Shown in pieces: positions 1 to 8,310 of a stretch of 64,000 bases of DNA. A program made the translations under genes and the position numbers. Below the pieces are notes generated by a model. The model was not told where the DNA came from, did not search any database, and saw only the letters and a program-made list of their open reading frames with translations. Origin of the DNA: CAJBVG01 sp943372995 (GTDB taxonomy: Bacteria > Bacteroidota > Bacteroidia > Sphingobacteriales > Sphingobacteriaceae). The stretch spans positions 496,001-560,000 of the forward strand of contig CALSAQ010000001.1 of NCBI GenBank assembly GCA_943372995.1. Direction: 5' to 3'. Every line of letters starts with the position of its first letter. The stretch's first letter is position 1.

Positions 1-1
1 T

Positions 2-367
2 CCAGAAATGATTAAAAAAAAAGTAATGAAAGCGGTTACCGACTCTGGGCCTACAGAAATGAATCAAACAAAACCTGAGATTATCCAGAATTTATTTGAT
101 ATTATGAAAGCAGTATCTCCTGCAAGCACTGTTGAGCATTTCGAAGATTTATATAATAAATGTGAAATTCGATATGGGGATATGAAAAAACAATTAACTG
201 AAGACATCACTCATTTCTTAACCCCTATACGCGAACGAATAGAAGAGATTGATAAAGATAACGATTACTTAAAAAAGGTCGTTCAATTAGGAACAGAAAA
301 AGCACGAGAAAGTGCTTCTAAAACCATTCGTGAAGCCAGAGAAATTATAGGCTTTAAGAAATTCTAA
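2..367 (+). CDS. trpS: Tryptophan--tRNA ligase, C-terminal part (cut by window start)
   Basis: This is the C-terminal ~120 residues of a class I tryptophanyl-tRNA synthetase, which charges tRNA-Trp in the cytoplasm. The reading frame is open to the first base, so the gene begins upstream; the ATG at position 8 is internal. Recognition rests on the late anticodon-binding region: a VTDSGP stretch, a helical segment with a conserved YGDMK, and the family's typical ending with A-R-E-S-A followed by R-E-A-R-E-I-I-G-F. The nucleotide-binding half with the HIGH and KMSKS motifs is outside the window. The next gene starts 43 bases downstream on the same strand. Confidence 0.85.
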   Translation, partial: PEMIKKKVMKAVTDSGPTEMNQTKPEIIQNLFDIMKAVSPASTVEHFEDLYNKCEIRYGDMKKQLTEDITHFLTPIRERIEEIDKDNDYLKKVVQLGTEKARESASKTIREAREIIGFKKF

Positions 368-410
368 AAAAATATAAAAAAGAGTTTTATATTGGATAAA
401 ATTTAAAAAT

Positions 411-1052
411 ATGCACATTGCCATTGTTGGAAATATTGGAGCTGGGAAAACCACTTTAACTGAATTACTTGCAAAACATTATAACTGGGAAGCTCAATAC
501 GAAGCTGTTGATGAAAATCCTTATTTAGAGGATTTCTATCAAGACATGAAACGTTGGGCATTCAACCTACAGATTTATTTTTTAAACTCACGCTTTAAAC
601 AAATTGTAGAAATACAAAGTGGTAAAAAAGAGATTGTGCAAGACCGCACCATTTATGAAGATGCTTATATTTTTGCAGCAAACCTTCACGATATGGGATT
701 AATGTCGAGTCGCGATTACAACAATTACCTAGATGTATTCGAATCAGTTAAAGCATTTATTAATGCTCCTGATCTATTAATTTACTTAAAAGCATCGGTA
801 CCTACATTGGTTAATCAAATTCAGAAACGAGGAAGAGAATACGAGTCGGGAATACGTTTAGATTATCTTTCGAAGTTAAATGAACGTTATGAAAACTGGA
901 TTGGTAATTATAAAGAAGGGAAATTACTTACTATAAACGTAGATCGAATTAATTTTGCCGATAAACCAGAAGATCTTGGTGAAATTATTCAGAAAATAGA
1001 TGCTGAATTATTCAGTTTATTTTCGCCCAAAACATCCAAAAGCAAAAAATGA
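411..1052 (+). CDS. Deoxynucleoside kinase
   Basis: A 213-residue cytosolic kinase of the deoxynucleoside kinase (dNK/dGK/dCK) family, which phosphorylates deoxynucleosides for salvage into dNTPs. The P-loop GNIGAGKT is at residues 7-14. A DRTIYED motif near 78-84 corresponds to the DRS/ERS motif that coordinates magnesium and base-pairs with the active site. Length is normal for the family. The stop overlaps the kdsB start as ATGA, so the two are probably translated together. The preferred base (adenosine, guanosine or cytidine) cannot be told from sequence by eye. Confidence 0.85.
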   Translation: MHIAIVGNIGAGKTTLTELLAKHYNWEAQYEAVDENPYLEDFYQDMKRWAFNLQIYFLNSRFKQIVEIQSGKKEIVQDRTIYEDAYIFAANLHDMGLMSSRDYNNYLDVFESVKAFINAPDLLIYLKASVPTLVNQIQKRGREYESGIRLDYLSKLNERYENWIGNYKEGKLLTINVDRINFADKPEDLGEIIQKIDAELFSLFSPKTSKSKK

Positions 1053-1804
1053 TTAAAGCAATAGGCATTATTCCCGCACGCTTTGCTTCTACCCGATTCC
1101 CAGGTAAGCCATTAATCGACTTGGCTGGTAAAAGCATGATACAACGTGTTTACGAACGATGCCTGCTTAGCTCCTCATTATCGGAAGTGATTGTCGCTAC
1201 CGACGATGAAATCATATATAACCATGTTAGTAGTTTCGGAGGAAAGGTATGTATGACCTCCCCACTTCATCCAAGTGGAACAGATCGTTGTGCAGAGGTT
1301 TTAGAACAATTGAATCTAGAAGCCGACGTAATAGTAAACATACAAGGCGATGAACCTCTAATTAATCCTCATCAAATTGATTTATTGGTAAACTGCTTTA
1401 CAGATTCACGAACTCAAATAGCAACCTTAATTAAGGTTATCACTCAAAACGATATTCTACTCAACCCCAATACTCCTAAAGTAATATTAGATGCTGAGCA
1501 ATTTGCTATCTATTTTTCTAGAGAGAGTATTCCACACATTAGAAATACCAATACCAGTGAATGGCTCAGCAAACATACATTCTATCAACATATTGGAATA
1601 TATGCCTATCAGCCCAGCGTATTAAAATCTATTACTAAACTCCTACCCTCAACTCTCGAAAAAGCCGAATCTTTAGAACAACTGAGATGGATAGAAAATG
1701 GCTATAAAATTAAAACCGCAATTACAGAAGAAGAAACCATTGCCATTGATGCCCCTGAAGATGTAGCTAGAGTTTTAGACATAATTGTAAATTACAAATT
1801 GTAA
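1049..1804 (+). CDS. kdsB: 3-deoxy-manno-octulosonate cytidylyltransferase
   Basis: KdsB activates KDO with CTP to give CMP-KDO for the inner core of lipopolysaccharide, so this is a Gram-negative envelope gene. The 251-residue length is typical. The N-terminal nucleotide-binding motif PARFASTRFPGKPL is at residues 9-22, and NIQGDEPLI in the middle is the usual metal/CTP-binding motif. It overlaps the deoxynucleoside kinase gene by 4 bases. The last residues (V-N-Y-K-L) and the stop codon are encoded by the start of a 7-base repeat tract (TTGTAAA, TTACAAA, TTGTAAA), so the native C-terminus may have been replaced. Confidence 0.93.
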   Translation: MIKAIGIIPARFASTRFPGKPLIDLAGKSMIQRVYERCLLSSSLSEVIVATDDEIIYNHVSSFGGKVCMTSPLHPSGTDRCAEVLEQLNLEADVIVNIQGDEPLINPHQIDLLVNCFTDSRTQIATLIKVITQNDILLNPNTPKVILDAEQFAIYFSRESIPHIRNTNTSEWLSKHTFYQHIGIYAYQPSVLKSITKLLPSTLEKAESLEQLRWIENGYKIKTAITEEETIAIDAPEDVARVLDIIVNYKL

Positions 1805-1842
1805 ATTGTAAATTATACGAGGTACGAATTACGAGTTACGAG
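1785..1842. repeat. Heptad repeat tract over the kdsB stop codon
   Basis: Degenerate 7-base direct repeats: TTGTAAA / TTACAAA / TTGTAAA / TTGTAAA, then TACGAGG / TACGAAT / TACGAGT / TACGAG. The first units lie inside the kdsB reading frame and provide its stop codon; the last unit ends 10 bases before the next gene. The tract is a member of the window-wide heptad family but lacks a clear second arm. Confidence 0.8.
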
Positions 1843-1851
1843 AAATAAAGT

Positions 1852-2838
1852 ATGAAAAGACTATTACTCTTCTTAATCTGTTGTGTAACATTTACAGGTA
1901 TCGTGCAAGCACAATATACTGCCGATGTATTACCTGGATTTGAGCAGCAACGCATCCGCATGAATCCTGATAAATCTGGAGAAGTTATTTGTACGATAGT
2001 GCGAAAAAAGGCTTCATCACCAACAAACCGTGCGGTATTGTATATTCATGGCTTCTGCGATTATTTCTTTCAAACAGAACTTGCTAATTATTTTACAACT
2101 AATGGTATCGATTTTTATGCATTAGACTTAAGAAAGTACGGTCGTTCTTTGTTAACACATCAACGTGCAAACGAATGCAGAAACTTAAACGAATACTTTG
2201 CTGATATAGATACTGCATTAAGTATTATTAAGGCAGAAGGCCATTCAAATATATTAATCAATGCGCATTCTACGGGAGGTCTTACCACTGTGCTCTATGC
2301 GAAGTCGAAAGAAAAATCCATTAAGAAATACAACAACATCGTATTGAACTCTCCTTTTTTGAGTATGAATCAAAGTGGGTTTAATGAAAAAATACTTATT
2401 CCAATAGTCTCAACATTAGGTACAATTTCCCCAAGAATACCATTACCTAAAGGAGTTTCTACCTTGTATGGAGAAAGCATTAGCAAACAGCACCGAGGAG
2501 AATGGGAATACAATGCGGAGTGGAAACCTTTAGTTGCTTTTCAAATGGATGCTGGTTGGTTAAGAGCAATACACAAAGGACATAAAAAAGTGAAGCGAGG
2601 CTTAGATTTGCAGGATAATATTTTGGTAATATCATCTGACAAAAGTGTGTATGGAAATAAATGGACAGAAGAGTTTAGAGAAGGTGATGCCGTGCTTGAT
2701 GTAAAAGAAATTCAAAAGTTAGGAGGCCAATTAGGTCCAAATGCTCGAACAATAGTAATTCCAGGAGCATTGCATGATTTAGCTCTATCTAAAAAAGAAG
2801 TAAGAGAAAAATATTATAAATTATTGATAGCAAATTAA
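1852..2838 (+). CDS. Exported alpha/beta hydrolase (serine aminopeptidase/lysophospholipase-like)
   Basis: A 328-residue alpha/beta-hydrolase fold protein with a signal peptide (residues 1-20, ending V-Q-A before Q), so probably periplasmic or surface-exposed. The oxyanion-loop motif HGF is near residue 66, the nucleophile elbow is A-H-S-T-G with Ser140, and the catalytic His is likely in GALHDL near residue 308. The overall pattern matches the Hydrolase_4 (monoglyceride lipase-like) group. Substrate unknown. It starts 10 bases after a heptad repeat and is followed by a DUF3667 gene with a 57-base gap. Confidence 0.75.
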   Translation: MKRLLLFLICCVTFTGIVQAQYTADVLPGFEQQRIRMNPDKSGEVICTIVRKKASSPTNRAVLYIHGFCDYFFQTELANYFTTNGIDFYALDLRKYGRSLLTHQRANECRNLNEYFADIDTALSIIKAEGHSNILINAHSTGGLTTVLYAKSKEKSIKKYNNIVLNSPFLSMNQSGFNEKILIPIVSTLGTISPRIPLPKGVSTLYGESISKQHRGEWEYNAEWKPLVAFQMDAGWLRAIHKGHKKVKRGLDLQDNILVISSDKSVYGNKWTEEFREGDAVLDVKEIQKLGGQLGPNARTIVIPGALHDLALSKKEVREKYYKLLIAN

Positions 2839-2895
2839 CACCTCAAGATATTAACGAACAAATAATATACAATCCAACACAGGAAAAAAATCAAT

Positions 2896-3651
2896 ATGAC
2901 AACATCTAAACACTGCCTCAATTGTGGTTCTGTAAACGATTCGAAGTTTTGCAAAGAGTGTGGACAAAGTATGAACACACACCGATTAACTGTGGGACAT
3001 ATATTGGAAGAAATTGCTCATTACTTTACGCATGCTGATAAGGGGCTTTTCTTTATTATCAAAGAAATGTTCACCAGACCGGGGCAAGTGGTTGAAGAGT
3101 ATATTGCAGGTAAACGAAAAAAATATTTCAACCCTTTTACCTTTTTGTTAATTTGTTCAACAATAAGTGCTTACTTGTATTGGAAGCTAAGTTATTACAC
3201 TAGCATTTCTGTACAACAATCGGGTAACAGAACACCAAGTGAAATAAATACCTTACTAATGCAAACCTCGCATTTAATGGAAAAGTATGGAAAAATTGTA
3301 ACCATACTTATGTTACCATTATTAGCAGGAATTAGTAATTTATTATACTTCAGACGTGCATATAATTATGCCGAACACTTAACCATACAAGCCTTTGTAT
3401 TAGCACAAACTAGCATCATCAATATATTTATCACACTATTTTCTTACTACTTTTTCCCTAACTCCTACTTTATTTTCAATATGCTATTTCAACTTTCTTT
3501 TTTGTTGTACATGGCTATTGTATTTTCAAGAGTATTTAAAGAACACCTACTATTGAGCATATTAAAATCATTAGCATTTCTTATTCTTTTTGTATTAAGT
3601 TATTGGGTAATTGCACTTAGCGTAGTGTCGATTTATAATAAAATTATTTAA
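2896..3651 (+). CDS. DUF3667 membrane protein with N-terminal zinc ribbon
   Basis: A 251-residue protein of the DUF3667 family, common in Bacteroidota and of unknown function. Two CxxC pairs (C7/C10 and C19/C22) form a predicted zinc ribbon. Then comes the conserved region with a phenylalanine-rich helix and R-P-G-Q-V, then Y-F-N-P-F-T-F at the first membrane segment, and about four further hydrophobic segments. A paralogue with the same plan lies at 14969-15931. The zinc ribbon should face the cytoplasm. No functional clue comes from the neighbours. Confidence 0.8.
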   Translation: MTTSKHCLNCGSVNDSKFCKECGQSMNTHRLTVGHILEEIAHYFTHADKGLFFIIKEMFTRPGQVVEEYIAGKRKKYFNPFTFLLICSTISAYLYWKLSYYTSISVQQSGNRTPSEINTLLMQTSHLMEKYGKIVTILMLPLLAGISNLLYFRRAYNYAEHLTIQAFVLAQTSIINIFITLFSYYFFPNSYFIFNMLFQLSFLLYMAIVFSRVFKEHLLLSILKSLAFLILFVLSYWVIALSVVSIYNKII

Positions 3652-3678
3652 CATATAAATACTATCTCAAACATAAAA

Positions 3679-4554
3679 ATGCAAATAGAAAAAACAGGTT
3701 TCCATATTAGAAACAAACATCGCACATCATACGATTTCATCTCACTTATTAAAGCGTACAAGCCTTTAAGAGAGTATGTTTTCGTAAATGATTTTGAGAT
3801 AGAAACAATTGATTTTTTTAATCCAGACGCTGTAATTGCACTAAACAAAGCACTACTAAAGCTCTATTATTCTATTGACGAGTGGGAAATCCCACAAGGT
3901 TATCTTTGTCCGCCTATACCTGGCAGAGCAGATTATATACATTATGCAGCGGATTTATTTCCTGACCCTCAACATTTACGCTGTTTAGATATAGGTGTTG
4001 GAGCCAATTGCATCTATCCAATTATTGGAGTAAATGAATACCATTGGAAATTTGTAGGATCAGATATAGAATCTATAGCTGTAAAGTCTGCAAAAAACAT
4101 TGTGGAGAAAAACCCTATACTTCACAAAAAAGTGGATATACGACTACAGAAAAACCCTACTGATATTTTCAAGGGTATTATACAAGCTAATGAGAAATTC
4201 GATTTAGTGATTTGTAATCCCCCATTCCATAAATCTTCAAAAGAGGCACAAGAAGGAAACATAAAGAAAACAAGCAATCTCAGAGGTGAATTAGTAATAA
4301 AGCCCAAATTGAATTTTGGTGGTAAAAATTCCGAATTATGGTGCCCAGGAGGCGAATTAAAGTTCATCAATGATATGATTTATCAGAGCAAAGAATTTGC
4401 TACACAAGTAAAATGGTTTACAACCTTGGTATCGAAGAAAGAACACCTGAAGAAAAACTATTTTCATTTAGAAAAACTTAAAGCGAAAGAAATACGAACC
4501 ATAGAAATGAAACAAGGGAACAAGACCAGCAGAATGTTGGCTTGGACATTTTAA
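3679..4554 (+). CDS. rlmF: 23S rRNA (adenine(1618)-N(6))-methyltransferase
   Basis: RlmF methylates N6 of A1618 in 23S rRNA using S-adenosylmethionine. The 291-residue protein begins with a conserved GFHIRNKHR motif. The SAM-binding motif I is DIGVGAN at 104-110, and the catalytic NPPF motif of N6-adenine methyltransferases is at 180-183, followed by H-K-S-S. Length and motif order fit the family throughout. It starts 27 bases after the DUF3667 stop and may share its transcript. Confidence 0.92.
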   Translation: MQIEKTGFHIRNKHRTSYDFISLIKAYKPLREYVFVNDFEIETIDFFNPDAVIALNKALLKLYYSIDEWEIPQGYLCPPIPGRADYIHYAADLFPDPQHLRCLDIGVGANCIYPIIGVNEYHWKFVGSDIESIAVKSAKNIVEKNPILHKKVDIRLQKNPTDIFKGIIQANEKFDLVICNPPFHKSSKEAQEGNIKKTSNLRGELVIKPKLNFGGKNSELWCPGGELKFINDMIYQSKEFATQVKWFTTLVSKKEHLKKNYFHLEKLKAKEIRTIEMKQGNKTSRMLAWTF

Positions 4555-4594
4555 TACACGTATAGTACACCCAGTATAATCGAATAGCAAAAAC

Positions 4595-5125
4595 ATGAAA
4601 ACAGAAATTCTTTACCGGAAAGCAAACTTAAGTGATGTAAAAAAACTATCCATACTCTTCAAACAAGTGTATATTCAAACCTATGGAATAGAAGGCGTTT
4701 CCGATGAGTTTGCTAATTTTATTACTAAACAATTTTCTGAAGAACGACTGCAACACTTAATTGAAACTAGTAGTGATTGTTTAATTGTGGCCGATTATAA
4801 AACAAATTTAGTGGGTGTTGCCGAAATAGAATTTGAAAAAACTTGCCCTACTGGAAATTTTGTAGCTGCAGAATTAAACAAATTGTATATACTGGAATGG
4901 TTTTGTGGAATGGGTATTGGGTATCATTTATTAAATGAAGCTGAAAACCTCGTGAAACAAAAAGGTCAAAATAAAATGTGGTTATGGGTGCTTGACTCTA
5001 ATGAAAGAGCCATTAAGTTTTATGAGCGACAAGGTTATCAACATATTGGCGAAGCATCATTTCAAATGGAAGTCAATAATTACATTAATAAGGTAATGGT
5101 CAAAAATTTTAATCCTGAAAAATAG
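4595..5125 (+). CDS. GNAT-family N-acetyltransferase
   Basis: A 176-residue acetyl-CoA-dependent acyltransferase of the GNAT fold. The visible core is the beta-4/beta-5 region with a conserved L-N-K-L-Y-I, then the pyrophosphate-binding motif G-M-G-I-G-Y, and the C-terminal signature N-E-R-A-I-K-F-Y-E-R-Q-G-Y. This pattern resembles RimI-like or diamine-type acetyltransferases; the acceptor cannot be assigned. It is 40 bases downstream of rlmF on the same strand. Confidence 0.8.
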   Translation: MKTEILYRKANLSDVKKLSILFKQVYIQTYGIEGVSDEFANFITKQFSEERLQHLIETSSDCLIVADYKTNLVGVAEIEFEKTCPTGNFVAAELNKLYILEWFCGMGIGYHLLNEAENLVKQKGQNKMWLWVLDSNERAIKFYERQGYQHIGEASFQMEVNNYINKVMVKNFNPEK

Positions 5126-5171
5126 TGCCAATAATAGATTTTAATTATATTTAGTTATCCATTCAGAAAAT

Positions 5172-5612
5172 ATGAAGACAAAAATACTACTGGCATCCAT
5201 TTTAGTTTTGGGCTTAATTGCCTGTGAAAAAAAATTAGAAAAAAAAGACCATACTCAAGAACATGTTCAATTAGTTAAAGACATGTATGCAGCCTTTAAT
5301 GAGCATAACTGGGATAAAATGGCGTCCTATTACAGCGATTCTGCTGAATTTAAAGACCCATCATTTGGAGATAGTATTGTGATACAAACACGTCAACAGA
5401 TTTCTAAAAAATATGAGGAACTGCATTCCGTTTTCCCTGATATTAAAGATGAGATTATCAATATCTATAGCGCTGGAGATAAAAATGTAATTGTTGAATT
5501 TGTATCCACAGGTACTGGACCTGATAGTTCCAAAATGAAAGTTCCAATATGTACTATATTTACTATAGAAAATGGAATGATTATCAAAGATTATACTTAT
5601 TACGATAATTAA
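5172..5612 (+). CDS. SnoaL/NTF2-like lipoprotein
   Basis: A 146-residue lipoprotein with a type II signal (lipobox L-I-A-C, Cys18) and a single NTF2-like domain of the SnoaL polyketide-cyclase type: an N-terminal helix with M-Y-A-A-F-N-E-H-N-W, a D-P-S-F-G segment, and a final strand pair. Such domains bind small hydrophobic ligands, and catalytic activity cannot be claimed. It is followed by a strong hairpin shared with the convergent EF-hand gene. Confidence 0.75.
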   Translation: MKTKILLASILVLGLIACEKKLEKKDHTQEHVQLVKDMYAAFNEHNWDKMASYYSDSAEFKDPSFGDSIVIQTRQQISKKYEELHSVFPDIKDEIINIYSAGDKNVIVEFVSTGTGPDSSKMKVPICTIFTIENGMIIKDYTYYDN

Positions 5613-5656
5613 AAAAATAGGGAAGCAATATACATCAAAACTGAATTTGCTTCCCT
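5611..5656 (-). terminator. Hairpin terminator between convergent genes
   Basis: A 10-bp perfect stem, AGGGAAGCAA (5619-5628) against TTGCTTCCCT (5647-5656), with an 18-base loop. On the minus strand the stem is followed by a run of seven T, so it should terminate the EF-hand transcript. The plus side has only a weak T-run. Confidence 0.75.
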
Positions 5657-5702
5657 GAAATTTAATTCAATGCTAGAATAGAGTATTGAATTGAATAGTG
5701 TG

Positions 5703-5978
5703 TTACCTTCTCGGTTTGTTATTCTTTCTGAACTCTTTTAATTCTTCTTTATCGAGGTAAGAATCTTTGTTCTTGTCGATTTTCGCAAAGTTTTCGTTCA
5801 TTTTTGTTTTTCCATCTTTAAACTTTTGAGCCTCTGCTTTACTGATTCTTCCATCAGCATCGGTGTCCATTTTCTTAAACATCTCTTGAGGATTGGGTTT
5901 GGTTCTTTCTGGTTGCTCTTGAGCACTTGCTCCTAATGCTACCACAAACAATGCTGTAAATAATAATCTCGTTTTCAT
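5703..5978 (-). CDS. Exported EF-hand calcium-binding protein
   Basis: A 91-residue secreted protein with a signal peptide (residues 1-19, cut near A-S-A before Q). Two EF-hand loops are clear: D-T-D-A-D-G-R-I-S-K-A-E at 38-49 and D-K-N-K-D-S-Y-L-D-K-E-E at 68-79, both with acidic residues at the calcium-coordinating positions. Probably a small periplasmic calcium-binding or sensor protein. It is read toward the SnoaL lipoprotein gene and ends before a shared hairpin. Confidence 0.85.
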   Translation of the reverse strand: MKTRLLFTALFVVALGASAQEQPERTKPNPQEMFKKMDTDADGRISKAEAQKFKDGKTKMNENFAKIDKNKDSYLDKEELKEFRKNNKPRR

Positions 5979-6076
5979 ATATTTATTTTTATAATAGGAA
6001 GATATATTACAGAAAAGGTTTAATCAGAGTAATAATATTTATACTGATTATTCGTTTTTGACCCTAAACCCATTTC

Positions 6077-7321
6077 ATGAAAAACGATATTCTTAGTCAC
6101 TTAGAGCATCCTAAAGAATTAGAACGTCTTTATCGTGAGAATAAAACCTCTTTTAAGGTAGCTTTCGACTCCTTATATCCAGAAATTAAGCAACATAAAA
6201 TTGCTGAAATTTGGCACGAACGCTTACATTATAAAGCCGATGATATCTCTTGGGGCTCTAACAATGAAATTGGATTTATAATTTTCGCATCATTTTTAGC
6301 TGGTATAGTGGCTAAAATACCTGCTATGACAGGAATGAATGAAGAATTTTTTTATTCAAGAAATATCGCTTTTATTGCGTTCCCATTTTTAGGAGCCTAT
6401 TTTGCTTGGAAGAATAAGGTAAAAAGTGTTAAAGTAATTTCGGCATTAGTTATTGCCCTTATAGCACTCGTATTTATCAATCTTTTGCCCGATGTTAAAG
6501 AAAGCAATACCCTAGTATTATCGTCTATTCACTTGCCACTATTTATATGGTCGTTGTTTGGATATATTTATATAGCCAATAAACCTTATGATGCACAAAA
6601 CCGCCTGAATTTTTTACGATATAATGGAGATTTGATCGTAATGACCACTCTCCTACTTATTGCAGGATTAATACTATCGGGAATTACTGTAGGACTATTC
6701 TCTGTGATAGGATACAGTATAGAGCGTTTTTATTTCGAGTATATTGGAATATTCGGCTTAGCAGCCTCTACTATTGTAGCGACATACATTATACAAACCA
6801 ATCCACAGTTAGTAAACAAAGTATCGCCTGTAATTGCAAATATTTTTAGTCCACTCGTATTAGTCACACTCGTTGTATATCTCATCGCTATTATTGTTTC
6901 GGGAAAGGATCCTTATAATGATAGAGAGTTTTTAATTATTTTTAATGCACTACTTGTTGGAGTATTGGCCTTAATCCTATTCTCTGTTGCCGAAGGAAAT
7001 CGTTCGGGAAAAAGTAATACGGGTATCATCATATTGTTTTTGCTCTCGAGCATTACTGTAATTGTAAATTGTATAGCTCTGTCGGCAATTATGTTTCGAA
7101 TTTCGGAAATGGGTATTACTCCAAATAGATTAGCCGTATTAGGAAGCAATATTTTAATACTAATTAATCTGGTGTATGTTTCGTATCGACTTTTCAAATC
7201 GATAAAAAACAGAAATGAAATAAATGGGGTCGAAAATTCTATTGCAAATTTCCTACCCTATTATAGTGCCTGGACAGCCATAGTAAGCTTTATCTTTCCA
7301 TTTATATTTCAATTCAAATAA
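6077..7321 (+). CDS. DUF4153-like multispanning membrane protein
   Basis: A 414-residue inner-membrane protein. After a ~75-residue soluble N-terminus (a helical segment with S-F-K-V-A-F and I-A-E-I-W-H-E-R-L) there are about ten hydrophobic segments up to the C-terminus. The layout, and a conserved stretch around Y-N-G-D-L, resemble DUF4153 proteins of Bacteroidota. Function unknown. A small membrane-protein gene follows 13 bases later and is likely cotranscribed. Confidence 0.65.
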   Translation: MKNDILSHLEHPKELERLYRENKTSFKVAFDSLYPEIKQHKIAEIWHERLHYKADDISWGSNNEIGFIIFASFLAGIVAKIPAMTGMNEEFFYSRNIAFIAFPFLGAYFAWKNKVKSVKVISALVIALIALVFINLLPDVKESNTLVLSSIHLPLFIWSLFGYIYIANKPYDAQNRLNFLRYNGDLIVMTTLLLIAGLILSGITVGLFSVIGYSIERFYFEYIGIFGLAASTIVATYIIQTNPQLVNKVSPVIANIFSPLVLVTLVVYLIAIIVSGKDPYNDREFLIIFNALLVGVLALILFSVAEGNRSGKSNTGIIILFLLSSITVIVNCIALSAIMFRISEMGITPNRLAVLGSNILILINLVYVSYRLFKSIKNRNEINGVENSIANFLPYYSAWTAIVSFIFPFIFQFK

Positions 7322-7334
7322 GAAAGGAACAACC

Positions 7335-7622
7335 ATGACAAGCATTTGGAAAACTTACGATCAGCATTATCGCTTACCAGTAGTTACTTTGTTGGCTTGT
7401 ATATTTTTATTTGCACTCGATGAAGGAGGCAAAGCGGCAGTAACATTCAGTAGACCGGGAAACTATCTTATCTTGTTATTTTATTATTTAACCACACTAG
7501 CGGTGGTTTACTCACTCTTTGCTCTTTTTAAGAGGCTCAAATTTAGCTACCCAAAATTCTGGTCATTATTCTTTGGGATTATTATAGGCTTCAGTTTAGT
7601 AATCATACTGCTTAGTAGATAA
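7335..7622 (+). CDS. Small membrane protein
   Basis: A 95-residue protein with three predicted membrane segments (about residues 15-30, 42-64 and 73-93). I do not recognise a family. The 13-base gap to the upstream DUF4153-like gene suggests an operon and possibly a shared membrane role. The next feature downstream is the first arsR promoter. Confidence 0.6.
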   Translation: MTSIWKTYDQHYRLPVVTLLACIFLFALDEGGKAAVTFSRPGNYLILLFYYLTTLAVVYSLFALFKRLKFSYPKFWSLFFGIIIGFSLVIILLSR

Positions 7623-7638
7623 TTTTTTACAAATTTAT

Positions 7639-7684
7639 TTGCGCAAGTAAATACTTGCACTTATATTTGCAAGCACTTACTTGC
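7639..7684 (+). promoter_or_regulatory. Promoter with two tandem operator dyads for arsR paralogue 1
   Basis: A Bacteroidota promoter, TTG (7639-7641), 20 bases, TATATTTG (7662-7669). Two dyads flank the -7 box: GCAAGTA-AA-TACTTGC (7643-7658, perfect) and GCAAGCACTTACTTGC (7669-7684, one mismatch in the 7-bp arms). Their centres are 26 bp apart. The first fills the spacer and the second covers the start region, as expected for autorepression by the ArsR protein encoded next. Confidence 0.7.
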
Positions 7685-7689
7685 ATAAT

Positions 7690-8022
7690 ATGGAAATAAG
7701 AAGAGATGTATTTCAAGCAATAGCCGACCCTACACGCAGGCAAATAATAAATATATTGGCAGAGAAGCCTTTACACTTAAATGCTATTGCTGAGCAATTT
7801 GATATCAGCCGACAAGCTATATCATTACAAGTAAAAATTCTAGAAGAATGTGGTTTATTATCCATTAAACAGGTTGGTAGAGAACGAATATGTGAAGCAC
7901 AATTAGATAAATTACAAGAAGTATCGAGTTGGGTAGAGCAGTATGAGCAATTCTGGACAAGCAGATTTAAATCGCTTGAGAAACATTTAGTAAAAATGAA
8001 AGCCAAAAACAAAAAGAGATAA
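7690..8022 (+). CDS. ArsR-family transcriptional regulator, paralogue 1
   Basis: A 110-residue winged-helix repressor. The ADPTRRQII motif near residue 11 and the recognition helix region I-S-R-Q-A-I-S-L-Q-V-K are the standard ArsR/SmtB core of the type that partners AHSA1 proteins; the metal-binding cysteines of arsenic or zinc sensors are absent. I use the ATG at 7690 and not the TTG at 7681, which lies inside the second operator. Its partner AHSA1 gene begins 4 bases after the stop but is broken. Paralogue 2 is at 9327. Confidence 0.85.
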   Translation: MEIRRDVFQAIADPTRRQIINILAEKPLHLNAIAEQFDISRQAISLQVKILEECGLLSIKQVGRERICEAQLDKLQEVSSWVEQYEQFWTSRFKSLEKHLVKMKAKNKKR

Positions 8023-8026
8023 AACT

Positions 8027-8309
8027 ATGAAAGAAGTATTAATAGAATATATTTTCGATGCTCCTATTGATCTAGTATTTGCAGCATGGACAGATCCAGA
8101 TCAATTGGCAGAATGGTTTGCGCCAGATAACTGCAGCATTGAATATAAAAGAATTGACATGCGACAAGGCGGAGAACATTTATCGTGCTTAAAGAACCCT
8201 CAATATGGTGATTGTTGGTGTAAAGGAAAGTATAGCTAAACAAACGGGTGCTCATCCGAGTTGGATAGAAATGTTCAATAAGCTTAATGAAAAACTACAA
8301 CAACAATAA
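8027..8309 (+). pseudogene. AHSA1/SRPBCC protein with internal deletion and frameshift
   Basis: The first frame gives 70 residues ending at a stop at 8237-8239 (A-A-W-T-D-P-D near the start, then G-D-C-W-C-K-G-K-Y). The next frame, from about 8235 to the stop at 8307-8309, encodes the family's usual ending T-G-A-H-P-S-W-I-E-M-F followed by a charged helix. Intact AHSA1 proteins have some 60-70 more residues between these two parts. The simplest reading is an internal deletion that also changed frame. What remains cannot form the full helix-grip fold, so the gene is likely dead, although its regulator is intact. Confidence 0.8.
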
Positions 8310-8310
8310 T

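Noticed and set aside
8287..8310. Upstream ATG at 8287 as start of the hydrolase lipoprotein
   Set aside because: It would add residues rich in asparagine before the signal peptide and lies within the tail of the broken AHSA1 gene; the ATG at 8311 gives a normal lipoprotein signal.
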